Shown here: positions 25,235 to 32,743 of the stretch, one piece after another
Position numbering within the stretch: the stretch's first letter is position 1
Layout of the letters: every line of letters begins with the position of its first letter
DNA from: Paenibacillus_AA sp045062745
Lineage (GTDB): Bacteria; Bacillota; Bacilli; Paenibacillales; NBRC-103111
Direction: 5' to 3'
Assembly: GCF_045062745.1 (NCBI RefSeq)
Contig: NZ_JBJGED010000041.1
Coordinates: 1 to 64,000, forward strand
Length of the DNA: 64,000 nt
Program-made: the position numbers and the translations under genes
Notes under the pieces: generated by a model
Database searches by the model: none
The model's input: the letters and a program-made list of their open reading frames with translations, nothing else
What the model was told of the DNA's origin: nothing

Positions 25235-25657
25235 TTAGAGTCTGCGGCTTTTCGGACGCAGCGCCCAGGAGGCGATGCCAAGCGCGGCATAGAAAAGCGG
25301 AAGAATAATATGGAATCCCCCATCGCCGTAATCATTAGCGAACACATGAGATAAAGCCGCACCCGTCATTAGAAAAAAGATACCGCTATAAGCCCATTCC
25401 TTAAGCCGGGGGAAACCTGGGATTACGATCGCAATAACTCCAAGCAATTTCCAGGCTCCGAGAATGTTCGTGACATATAACGGGAAACCAATATCGGTCA
25501 CTAAATCGACATTGCCGCCATATCGCATCAATTGCCCGATCCCGCTTAATGTAATAGAGAATGCGAGAATGATTGTGACCGTCCAATAAGCGGCTATCCT
25601 TCCAGTAGGGCGGGATTCAACCTTCGCGATTTTTTCATTACCGATCATAGTACTCAT
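25235..25657 (-). CDS. DoxX-like membrane protein
   Basis: 140 aa from the ATG at 25657, preceded by AAAGGAGG; a longer frame runs back into the upstream gene. Four hydrophobic helices with the DoxX-like pattern (L-x-G-I-G-Q-L-M-R-Y, then G-A-W-K-L-L-G-V-I-A-I, then G-A-A-L-S-H). DoxX proteins are small membrane proteins linked to oxidative stress or quinone chemistry. It lies 23 bp after the first effector-binding gene, in one operon with it. Confidence 0.85.
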   Translation of the reverse strand: MSTMIGNEKIAKVESRPTGRIAAYWTVTIILAFSITLSGIGQLMRYGGNVDLVTDIGFPLYVTNILGAWKLLGVIAIVIPGFPRLKEWAYSGIFFLMTGAALSHVFANDYGDGGFHIILPLFYAALGIASWALRPKSRRL

Positions 25658-25680
25658 GCCTATTCCTCCTTTGATCTCGT

Positions 25681-26163
25681 TTACTTCTTCACAACCGGAA
25701 TCCACATTTCCCCATATACAAGGCCGTCTCGCTGGCCCATCTCAACCGTTGCATTGGGCCCGCCGACATAGGCGAAGTTATCGGCTTCCGGCAAAACTTG
25801 ACCAAAGGCAATGCCGGTAAGCATACTGCTCAACTCATCAGCCGTCTTCCCTTCGCCTTTAATGACGAGGTAGTGTCCCTTAGGGAATTGGATCACTCTG
25901 TGTTCTCCCTGTACCGATCCTTCCGTCAGGACGCCGGCATAGTACATCCTCTTGCGGTTTACCAGTTCGTTCACAGCAAAGATGTAGTCATTCGCAGCGA
26001 CAGCCTTTAAAGCGTCCAGCCTTCCATCCTGCTCCACGGTCCGCCAAAAGGTTTCCTTCTCCTTGTTCATGCCGGCATAGTCCGTGTAATCGCTCTTCAG
26101 TTCCGTTCCAATACCTAGCACGTTAAAGCTGTCTTTTTCCTCAAGGGTATACGTTGCCATCAT
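25681..26163 (-). CDS. Effector-binding (GyrI-like/AraC_E_bind) protein, copy 1
   Basis: 160 aa, same fold and ends as the downstream copy (G-E-M-W-I-P-V-V-K-K at the C-terminus). It lacks a HTH and probably binds a small ligand. It is divergent from the WYL regulator over a 103-bp control region and precedes DoxX, so this looks like the original arrangement, with 24552-25034 the duplicate. Confidence 0.82.
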   Translation of the reverse strand: MMATYTLEEKDSFNVLGIGTELKSDYTDYAGMNKEKETFWRTVEQDGRLDALKAVAANDYIFAVNELVNRKRMYYAGVLTEGSVQGEHRVIQFPKGHYLVIKGEGKTADELSSMLTGIAFGQVLPEADNFAYVGGPNATVEMGQRDGLVYGEMWIPVVKK

Positions 26164-26203
26164 CCCAGCTCCCTTTTTTTAATGGATCAAGTCATTTGTT
26201 TTT

Positions 26204-26260
26204 TTACTTGATGGGTTTATAATAACTATTAATCATGTCAAAAAGTGATACTGTTTAGAG
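26204..26260. promoter_or_regulatory. Divergent promoter/operator of WYL regulator and effector-binding gene
   Basis: The plus strand has TTGTTT-16-TATAAT (-10 near 26217-26222). The minus strand has TTGACA (26234-26239 region) pointing at the effector-binding gene. The half-sites ATCA...TGAT lie between them. The same sequence recurs at 25068-25127 before the duplicate gene, so it is a conserved control element. Confidence 0.5.
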
Positions 26261-26266
26261 GGCCCT

Positions 26267-27232
26267 ATGAAAAAAGTAGAACGGATTAACATCATCATGC
26301 GGTACATCAACAACCGCGCCCATTTTACCATTTCGGAAATCATGCATGAGTTCAACATCTCCCGATCGACGGCGATTAGAGATATAAGGGAAATTGAAGC
26401 GATGGGAATGCCTTTAGTCGCCGAAGTCGGGAGGGACGGGGGTTATTTTGTGATGCACAATTCCGTCCTGCCCACTGTCCGCTTTACCGATAATGAGATC
26501 AAAGCTCTGTTTATCGCCTTCATGGCCACACGAAATCTACAACTTCCTTATCTCAAGAGTCGCCACTCTTTGGCGGAAAAATTGCTCGGCCTCATCTCTG
26601 AAAACCAGCAGGATGATCTTGTTCTGTTAAATCAAATCTTGCTCTTCGAAGGTACCAACCCCCACAATCCGGACCTGCTTGATCTATCGGATCTGCCCCA
26701 TCCTATGCTAGAGCACCTCATCCAAATCCTTCTTGTAGACAGCTACTTGGTGGTTTCCGTCGAAGAAGGAAGGGAAATCAAGTCTTATCCCATCTATCTC
26801 ATGCGCTTATATCGTGAAAAAAGCTCTTGGCAAATTGAAGGCTTCGACCTGGAGGAGGAAAAGAGGCGGATTATTCCTGTCGACAATCTCACCGATGTCA
26901 AACCCTACCCCGAGAAAAAAAGAATAAGCAAGAAGAAGATTGAAGAACAACTAAGCAAGCAGGAAGAAGCCATCAACCTAGTCCTCGAACTTGGTCCCAA
27001 GGCGATTGCCCAGTTCAAAAAGTATCATCCATTAAAAATTACAATTTCGTACACGAATCCTTATCAAACCACGGCTATTTTAAAGACTTTCATCGATGTT
27101 CATCATCCGGATGAATTGGCCGAAGTAACAAATTGGCTGCTTTTCTTAGGTGGAGATATCAAGTTGAGGGAAATACCGAAGGAAGTTGTAGAAGGATTAC
27201 AGGAGAGAGTGGATATTTTAGGGAACAAGTAA
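26267..27232 (+). CDS. HTH-WYL transcriptional regulator (YafY/DeoR-type)
   Basis: 321 aa. The N-terminal 60 residues are an HTH_11/DeoR-type winged helix (F-T-I-S-E-I-M-H-E-F-N-I-S-R-S-T-A-I-R-D-I). Residues about 135-220 make the WYL-like domain, with L-Y-R-E-K-S-S-W-Q-I-E-G-F standing where L-Y-x-x-x-x-W-Y-L is usual, and a WCX-like C-terminal domain follows. WYL domains bind nucleic acids or small ligands. The gene is divergent from the effector-binding gene and probably controls it, DoxX and itself. Confidence 0.88.
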   Translation: MKKVERINIIMRYINNRAHFTISEIMHEFNISRSTAIRDIREIEAMGMPLVAEVGRDGGYFVMHNSVLPTVRFTDNEIKALFIAFMATRNLQLPYLKSRHSLAEKLLGLISENQQDDLVLLNQILLFEGTNPHNPDLLDLSDLPHPMLEHLIQILLVDSYLVVSVEEGREIKSYPIYLMRLYREKSSWQIEGFDLEEEKRRIIPVDNLTDVKPYPEKKRISKKKIEEQLSKQEEAINLVLELGPKAIAQFKKYHPLKITISYTNPYQTTAILKTFIDVHHPDELAEVTNWLLFLGGDIKLREIPKEVVEGLQERVDILGNK

Positions 27233-27253
27233 TGGACCATAACCGTTCGGACG

Positions 27254-27296
27254 CAAAAAAAGAGCCTGAACTTTTTCAGTATCAGACTCATTCTTT
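27254..27296. terminator. Bidirectional terminator
   Basis: GAGCCTGA (27262-27269) pairs with TCAGACTC (27282-27289), one mismatch, with an A-run on the left and a T-rich stretch on the right. It lies between the convergent regulator and azoreductase genes. Confidence 0.6.
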
Positions 27297-27308
27297 ATTC
27301 AACAGTCG

Positions 27309-27950
27309 TTAGAAGTTCCCGGCCATCTCGCACGCCCGCATGATTGCCTTTTCTTTAATCATTGGCGCTTGGTCCGGGGCGACGGCCATACCTTCAACAA
27401 AGATGCCTTCAAAGTCAGGTATGCCAAGGAACTTCATAATGGTAGCCAGATGGCGATGACCCATTTCAAAGTCTGCACTAGCTGAGCCTGGAGACAGCTC
27501 GCTTCCGCTCGCTTGAATGTGAACGGCTTTTTTATCACCCAGCAGACCGACATATCCCTTACCTGGAATATACGTAAAGGTTTTACCTGAAACGCAGATG
27601 GAGTCGATATATGCTTTCATAACCGGTGGATAGGAATAATTCCATATCGGATTTACAAATACGTATTTATCAGCAGCAGCAAATTGATTGACCAGTTCAC
27701 CGAGACGACTTACTTTCACTTTTTCTGCATGGGTCAAACTTTCAAATGCAGCGCCTGCCCCTAATTTACCCCAACCGCTAAAAACATCGGCATCCAGTTG
27801 CGGAATATCCATTTTGTATAGATCAAGATGTACAACTTCATCATTCGGATTTGCGGCACGGTAAGCCTGTATAAATTCGTTTCCTACCGACATGCTAAAC
27901 GATTTTTCATGATCTTGCGGATTCGATGTGATATACAATACTGTAGCCAT
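27309..27950 (-). CDS. azoR: FMN-dependent NADH-azoreductase
   Basis: 213 aa flavodoxin-like fold. It has T-S-N-P-Q-D-H-E-K-S-F-S near the N-terminus for FMN phosphate, N-P-I-W-N-Y-S-Y-P near residue 97 and I-Q-A-S-G-S near 145, all AzoR hallmarks. It reduces azo compounds and quinones by two electrons with NADH, protecting against quinone stress. It is probably monocistronic. Its place near DoxX and effector-binding proteins fits a quinone-stress theme by inference. Confidence 0.9.
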   Translation of the reverse strand: MATVLYITSNPQDHEKSFSMSVGNEFIQAYRAANPNDEVVHLDLYKMDIPQLDADVFSGWGKLGAGAAFESLTHAEKVKVSRLGELVNQFAAADKYVFVNPIWNYSYPPVMKAYIDSICVSGKTFTYIPGKGYVGLLGDKKAVHIQASGSELSPGSASADFEMGHRHLATIMKFLGIPDFEGIFVEGMAVAPDQAPMIKEKAIMRACEMAGNF

Positions 27951-28146
27951 CTTTCTCTACCACCTTCATTTTTGTTTGGGAAGCCAAAATTGAGCATGAC
28001 GAGAGCTAACTTAGCCGGACCACTCACACTTTCTTGATTACATGGGAAGCACTCCTTCATTGTTCTGATCGGTGCCGTCGGTTCAGGCCCTTCACTCCCA
28101 TGACGGATCGACTCAGGGGAACGTGACAGGAAGCGAACAGAGAAAA

Positions 28147-28178
28147 GCAGAAGCCCCCTCGTGCGAGGGGACTTCTGC
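28147..28178 (-). terminator. Rho-independent terminator
   Basis: GCAGAAG-C-CCCCTCG pairs with CGAGGGG-A-CTTCTGC (28147-28178), a 14-bp stem with one internal mismatch, followed by CTTTTCTC on the minus strand. It ends the ECF sigma-factor gene. Confidence 0.75.
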
Positions 28179-28243
28179 CATTGATAAGTAGATGTGAAGC
28201 TTCACGTGATGTCGTCAACCATCTTTCCGTCCGTAAATCTCTC

Positions 28244-29110
28244 TTAGTCTCCCAAGACCGCCAGGTCAAGCCGGTGGATGCGCACGGGGTCGGAGATCAC
28301 ACTTATTTCTGCGATTTTGTCCGCCTTGACCGTGAGCATGATTACGAATGACAGTTTGCCACGCGGGGCTACGATGATCCCCACGGTACCGTTCACGAGG
28401 GCCGGCTGTGCGTCACGACCGCGGCCTGCCACCACCCGCTTGGCCACGATCCGTACGTCGCGAACCTCTCTTCTTATGCCGCCGCGATCGTCCAAGAGCA
28501 CGATCTGCGGGTCAAGTATTTTGAGCAGTGCATCGAAGTTGCCTGCACGCGCGGCCGAGAGGAAGGACCCGATCAGTTCCCGCTGGCGTACCAAATCGGC
28601 CTTGGGATTCTTCTTCACTCCTTGCACACGGCGGCGTGCACGGCTCGCGAGCTGCCTGGCTGCTGTTTCGGTTCTGCCTACGATGAGAGCGATCTCCGAG
28701 AACGACACCGCAAATACATCATGCAGCACGAACGCCACGCGCTCGGCGGGGGTCAACCGGTCAAGCACCACGAGCAGCGCAAGCCCGACAGAATCGGCTA
28801 ACAGCGCTTCGTACTCGGGGTCGCTTCCGTCTCCGCCGCTCGTCATCGGCTCGGGCTCATCCGATTCCAAGGGCATCTCACGCCTCGATTTACGCGAGCG
28901 AAGCATGTCCAGGCATATCCGAGCGACTACCGTCGTCAGCCACCCGCCCATATTCTCGACACCACTGGTATCGGTTCGGCTGATACGCAGCCAAGCCTCT
29001 TGCACGGCGTCCTCCGCTTCGCTCAGAGAGCCAAGCATCCGATAAGCCGCCATCTGCAGGCGACCCCGGTGCGCCTCAAATTGCTCAGCAAGCAAGCTAT
29101 GGTCGATCAT
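28244..29110 (-). CDS. RNA polymerase sigma factor, ECF41/SigJ-like
   Basis: 288 aa. Residues about 10-85 are sigma region 2 (M-L-G-S-L-S-E-A-E-D-A-V-Q-E-A-W-L), about 115-165 region 4 (T-P-A-E-R-V-A-F-V-L-H-D-V-F). The last 110 residues are a SnoaL/NTF2-like extension, the mark of ECF41 and SigJ factors, where the extension replaces a separate anti-sigma factor. Targets in this group are often DoxX, oxidoreductase or carboxymuconolactone genes. The nearby azoreductase and DoxX genes fit, by inference. Confidence 0.9.
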   Translation of the reverse strand: MIDHSLLAEQFEAHRGRLQMAAYRMLGSLSEAEDAVQEAWLRISRTDTSGVENMGGWLTTVVARICLDMLRSRKSRREMPLESDEPEPMTSGGDGSDPEYEALLADSVGLALLVVLDRLTPAERVAFVLHDVFAVSFSEIALIVGRTETAARQLASRARRRVQGVKKNPKADLVRQRELIGSFLSAARAGNFDALLKILDPQIVLLDDRGGIRREVRDVRIVAKRVVAGRGRDAQPALVNGTVGIIVAPRGKLSFVIMLTVKADKIAEISVISDPVRIHRLDLAVLGD

Positions 29111-29445
29111 GGATCACCTACCTTTCCCTAATACTCCCCTATATATTGACGTATAAAACCCTCCTGACGTGACAAAAAAATCAGGGCATTCGATTCGAAA
29201 GTCACCCACTGAATAAAGCCTTCATCTGAAAGCATATATCATGATCGTGCAACACACAAAGACCACTTTCGTGAGGGGTCTTCAACCTTTTTCAGGAGGG
29301 ATGAACATACGAACCATCAACAACCCGGCAGGACGTCGAAGACCTTCGCCGGGACGGAACAGCGCCCGCAGCGCTGACCGAACACACCACATTACTATGT
29401 ACTCTGCTATAATTAGAATTAACAAATTTAGGAGGGATGAGCATA
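29111..29445. other. Intergenic region between ECF sigma and ankyrin genes
   Basis: No gene is supported here. The 5' ends of two divergent genes share it. An AGGAGGGATGA-AC stretch near 29296 closely resembles the ankyrin gene's start region near 29430, perhaps a duplicated or abandoned start. An imperfect AAGACC/GGTCTT stem lies near 29260-29285. Confidence 0.4.
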
Positions 29446-30225
29446 GTGATCATTTCCGAAAACGAGCCTCTTGCGGTCACCTTGGTCGAGGCAATCCGCA
29501 CCGGCGATGTCCCGGGATTGCAGAAACTGCTCACCGGGAATCCGGGACTTGCTACGGCGAGAATTATCGGAGGCGATACGTGCAACGGGAACGTGTCGCG
29601 TACGCTGCTGCATGTGGCTACCGACTGGCCCGGCCATTTTCCTAACGGTGCGGCGACGGTGGCCGAATTGGTCAAAGCTGGTGCTGAGGTGAATGCTCGA
29701 ATCACCAGCCGCCCTCATGGTGAGACACCTCTTCATTGGGCTGCGAGCAGCGATGATATCGAGGTGCTCGACACGCTTCTTGATGTCGGCGCTGATATTG
29801 AGGCGTCTGGTGCGGTCATCGCCGGTGGAACGCCGCTGGACGATGCAGTGGCGTTTGGGCAGTGGAAAGCTGCACACCGGCTGGTTGAGCGCGGTGCAGA
29901 GTTCACGCTCTGGCACGCGGCCGCGCTTGGACTGTTGGATGACATGGAAGCCCACTTTGCTGGGACCACACTTTCGCGGCGATATCCGTGGGGAGCCAGC
30001 CACAATCCACCCCCGGATGAAGTTACCGTCGCCTTCTGGTGCGCTTGCCACGGCGGACAGCGGCACTCTGCCGAGTATTTGCTCGAACGAGGGGCCGAAC
30101 TGAACTGGATTTCCGTATGGGACGGACTGACCCCTTTGGATGCAGCACAACGAAGCGCTACAGTCGAAGTGGTTCAGTGGTTGCGCAACCGGGGCGCTAA
30201 ATCCGCCAAAGAACTGCATCGTTAA
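29446..30225 (+). CDS. Ankyrin-repeat protein
   Basis: 259 aa from GTG at 29446. The ATG at 29437 directly abuts GGAGGG, whereas GTG is 9 nt away, so GTG is preferred. It has about five ankyrin-like repeats, with T-P-L-H-W-A-A near residue 92 and repeated L-L-x-x-G-A-x-x motifs, ending in R-N-R-G-A-K-S-A-K-E-L. No signal or membrane helix, so a cytosolic protein-protein interaction module. The partner is unknown and it seems monocistronic. Confidence 0.85.
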   Translation: MIISENEPLAVTLVEAIRTGDVPGLQKLLTGNPGLATARIIGGDTCNGNVSRTLLHVATDWPGHFPNGAATVAELVKAGAEVNARITSRPHGETPLHWAASSDDIEVLDTLLDVGADIEASGAVIAGGTPLDDAVAFGQWKAAHRLVERGAEFTLWHAAALGLLDDMEAHFAGTTLSRRYPWGASHNPPPDEVTVAFWCACHGGQRHSAEYLLERGAELNWISVWDGLTPLDAAQRSATVEVVQWLRNRGAKSAKELHR

Positions 30226-30571
30226 GATATCGTAAATAGTCCCCTCCTGGCCATCGAATGGGGACTCGGGGATCCTATTTGTAGTAGGAAAACACGACAG
30301 GTTAGAGGATGCAATGCATCCAGCGCACTGGCAGCTTGCGGGTCGGTCAGATGCGACAGCTTCTCCAGCACATAAAGCTCGCCGAAGCCGCTTGCGCCGA
30401 CTTTGCAGCCGCGCGTGGCCCATAACAAAACCTCGCACAGCAAAGGTCCTTTCCAAGTGCGCTGCGGGATTTTCCAAAAAACTTGCCGTTACTTGTGATA
30501 CGGTTCACTGTGTTTGATCTTGAACTATTGGAATTATGAATCCTCGAATCCCCAACGCCTGCCGCTTCGCC
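30226..30571. other. Intergenic region, no supported gene
   Basis: No gene with a credible start is visible. A minus-strand frame of about 73 codons (ending at 30222) reads like protein (V-G-A-S-G-F-G-E-L-Y-V-L-E-K-L) and may be a gene remnant, but I could not assign it. A small palindrome (GATGCAATGCATC) lies near 30308-30320. Confidence 0.4.
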
Positions 30572-30595
30572 AAAAAAGCGCCCTTAGCGGGCGCT
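30572..30595 (-). terminator. Rho-independent terminator of ABC exporter operon
   Basis: AGCGCCC (30577-30583) and GGGCGCT (30589-30595) with a 5-nt loop, followed by six T on the minus strand. A second, degraded copy of the hairpin plus flank lies 45 bp away, over the last codons of the exporter gene. Confidence 0.85.
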
Positions 30596-30628
30596 TTGCA
30601 TTTGGCGTCTCGCCAAAATGCAGCGCCA

Positions 30629-32743
30629 TTACCGGGCGTTCTGCATTTGGCGTTGATCCTTATACTGCAGCTCGAACAAGCGGTGATAGTACCCCTTCTG
30701 CGCCAGCAGCTGATAATGGTTGCCGATCTCCCGTACCTTGCCCTTGTGCATGACGATGATCTGATCCGCGTGCTGGATCGTCGACAGCCGGTGTGCGACG
30801 ATGAGCGTCGTCCGGTCCTTCGAGATCGTCTTCAGCGCGCTCTGCACGATGAGCTCGGTCTCGGTGTCGATGTTCGACGTCGCCTCGTCGAGGATCAGGA
30901 TGTCCGGGCGGAACACGATCGCCCGCGCGAACGACAGCAGCTGCCGCTGGCCGAGCGACAAGTTCACGCCGCGCTCCCCGAGCGGCGTGGCGAAGCCGAG
31001 CGGCTGCTTCTCGATGAACGGCGTCATGTTCACCATCCGCGCCGCTTCCTTCACTTGCTCGTCGGTGATCGACGCTTCGTTCAGGCGGATGTTCGAGGCG
31101 ATGTCGCCGGTGAACAGGAACACGTCCTGCTGCACGATGCTCACCGTCCGGCGCAGCTCCTCGAGCGGGATGTCGCGGATGTCGACGCCGTCCAGCTTGA
31201 TCGAGCCCTTCTGAATATCGTAGAAGCGGTTGATGAGCTGGATGATCGAGCTCTTGCCGGCGCCCGTCGCTCCGACGAAGGCGATCGTCTGGCCGGGCTC
31301 GATCCGGAAGCTCACGTCCCGCAGCACCCACTCCTCATCGTTATATGCGAACCAGACATGATCGAAGACGATTTCGCCGCGGGGACCGTGAGCCGGCAGC
31401 GACTTCGGCTGTTCCGCGTCGACGATCGTCGGCTGCTCGCCCAGCATGTCGAAGATGCGCTCCGCTCCGACCATCGCGGTCTGGATCTGGTTGTATTTCT
31501 CCGCCAAGCTCATGAGCGGGTTGAAAAACTGCCGCACATAATGCGTGAAGGCGTACACGATACCGAAGGTGATCGTCCCCTCGAGCACACTTGCGCCCCC
31601 GTACCAGATGAGCAGCGCGATCGCCAGGTTGCCGAGGAATCCGATCGCCGGCTGGAACACCGAGTTGATGACCGTGCCGCGCATCCCGGCTTTGTAGTGC
31701 TGCGTGTTGAGATCGTCGAACTGCTCCCATTGCTTCTGCTCGCGGATGAACATCTGCGTGATCCGGATGCCGGAGAGGTTCTCGGCGAGGAACGAGTTCA
31801 GCCGCGCGAGCAGGAGCCGCATCGTCCGCTGCGCCTCTCGCACGACCATCCGGTACCAGAACGTCATCCCGAACAAGAGCGGCATGACGACGAGCATGAG
31901 CAGCGTCAGCTTCAGGTTGAGCGAGAACATAATGCCGAGAATGCCGATGAGCACGATCAAGTCTTTGACCAAGTTCACGACGACCTGCGAATACAGCTGG
32001 TTGAGCGACTCCGTGTCCTGCGTGACCCGAACGACGAGCCGGCCGACCGGGTTGCGGTCGAAGTACGTGGAAGACATCCGGCTCAAATGCTCGAACAGCT
32101 GTTGCCGGATGCGGAAGATGATATGCTGCCCGGTATATTGCAGGAAGTTCGTCTGCAAGTAGTTCAGGACGGAGCCGATGACTACCGCCCCGAGGAACAG
32201 ACCGCCCAGCACGAGCAACCCGGTGTAATCCCGCTGATGGAACTCGTCGACGAGAGAGTCCGGCATGAGCTCGGCCGGCAGTCGCACATCCCCCGCCACC
32301 GCGGTGAGGCGGCCGTTCGTTTCCGTAACGAGATCCGGCGTCTGCGTCTGTTCCGGCAGCCAGCCTCCCCGTACGAGGAAGGAGTTGCCCTGTTTCTCGA
32401 CGATCTGTGCCGCTTCCACGCCTGCGGGCAGCTCGCCGGGCCGCTCGCCCGGCTGCAGGCGCACATAGGCCCGGTCGCCAACTACGAACGGGTCGCCATA
32501 GCGCTCGAGCGTATCGGCCTGCCCCGATGGGACCGACACCATCGGGCGGTTCAAACCGTTGATATGATCGTCGATCGCGACTTTTATAATGTACGGCCGC
32601 GCCAGGTCGGTGACGACGATCAGAAACGCCATGCAAATGCACAGCGCCACCATCTTCCAATGCGGCTTGACGTAAGCCAGCATTTTGCGCATCAGCTGCG
32701 AGTCTTTGACTGCGACCAGCTGTTTTTCCGAATGAATGCTCAA
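30629..32743 (-). CDS. Heterodimeric ABC exporter, BmrD/YheH-like subunit
   Basis: 704 aa. Starts at a TTG that overlaps the upstream stop by 4 nt. Membrane domain about residues 20-400 with a long insert between the first two helices (about 55-145), as in YheH/BmrD. The ATPase domain has Walker A G-A-T-G-A-G-K-S-S near 482, signature L-S-L-G-Q-R-Q, and Walker B I-L-I-L-D-E-A-T-S with a canonical catalytic Glu. It pairs with the BmrC-like subunit to export drugs or peptides. The C-terminus is overlapped by a duplicated terminator sequence. Confidence 0.92.
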   Translation of the reverse strand: MSIHSEKQLVAVKDSQLMRKMLAYVKPHWKMVALCICMAFLIVVTDLARPYIIKVAIDDHINGLNRPMVSVPSGQADTLERYGDPFVVGDRAYVRLQPGERPGELPAGVEAAQIVEKQGNSFLVRGGWLPEQTQTPDLVTETNGRLTAVAGDVRLPAELMPDSLVDEFHQRDYTGLLVLGGLFLGAVVIGSVLNYLQTNFLQYTGQHIIFRIRQQLFEHLSRMSSTYFDRNPVGRLVVRVTQDTESLNQLYSQVVVNLVKDLIVLIGILGIMFSLNLKLTLLMLVVMPLLFGMTFWYRMVVREAQRTMRLLLARLNSFLAENLSGIRITQMFIREQKQWEQFDDLNTQHYKAGMRGTVINSVFQPAIGFLGNLAIALLIWYGGASVLEGTITFGIVYAFTHYVRQFFNPLMSLAEKYNQIQTAMVGAERIFDMLGEQPTIVDAEQPKSLPAHGPRGEIVFDHVWFAYNDEEWVLRDVSFRIEPGQTIAFVGATGAGKSSIIQLINRFYDIQKGSIKLDGVDIRDIPLEELRRTVSIVQQDVFLFTGDIASNIRLNEASITDEQVKEAARMVNMTPFIEKQPLGFATPLGERGVNLSLGQRQLLSFARAIVFRPDILILDEATSNIDTETELIVQSALKTISKDRTTLIVAHRLSTIQHADQIIVMHKGKVREIGNHYQLLAQKGYYHRLFELQYKDQRQMQNAR

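Noticed and set aside
28057..28269. 70-codon minus-strand frame after the ECF sigma gene
   Set aside because: It overlaps the sigma gene end and the terminator hairpin and has no ribosome binding site; protein is low-complexity, not family-like.
29295..29645. Plus-strand frame starting at a second AGGAGGGATGAAC site before the ankyrin gene
   Set aside because: The product is Arg-rich and runs across the ankyrin frame; the sequence is more likely a duplicated leader than a gene.
30222..30443. Minus-strand frame reading G-A-S-G-F-G-E-L-Y-V-L-E-K-L, possible gene remnant
   Set aside because: No start, ribosome binding site or recognisable family; it could be a short relic, but nothing visible supports a call.
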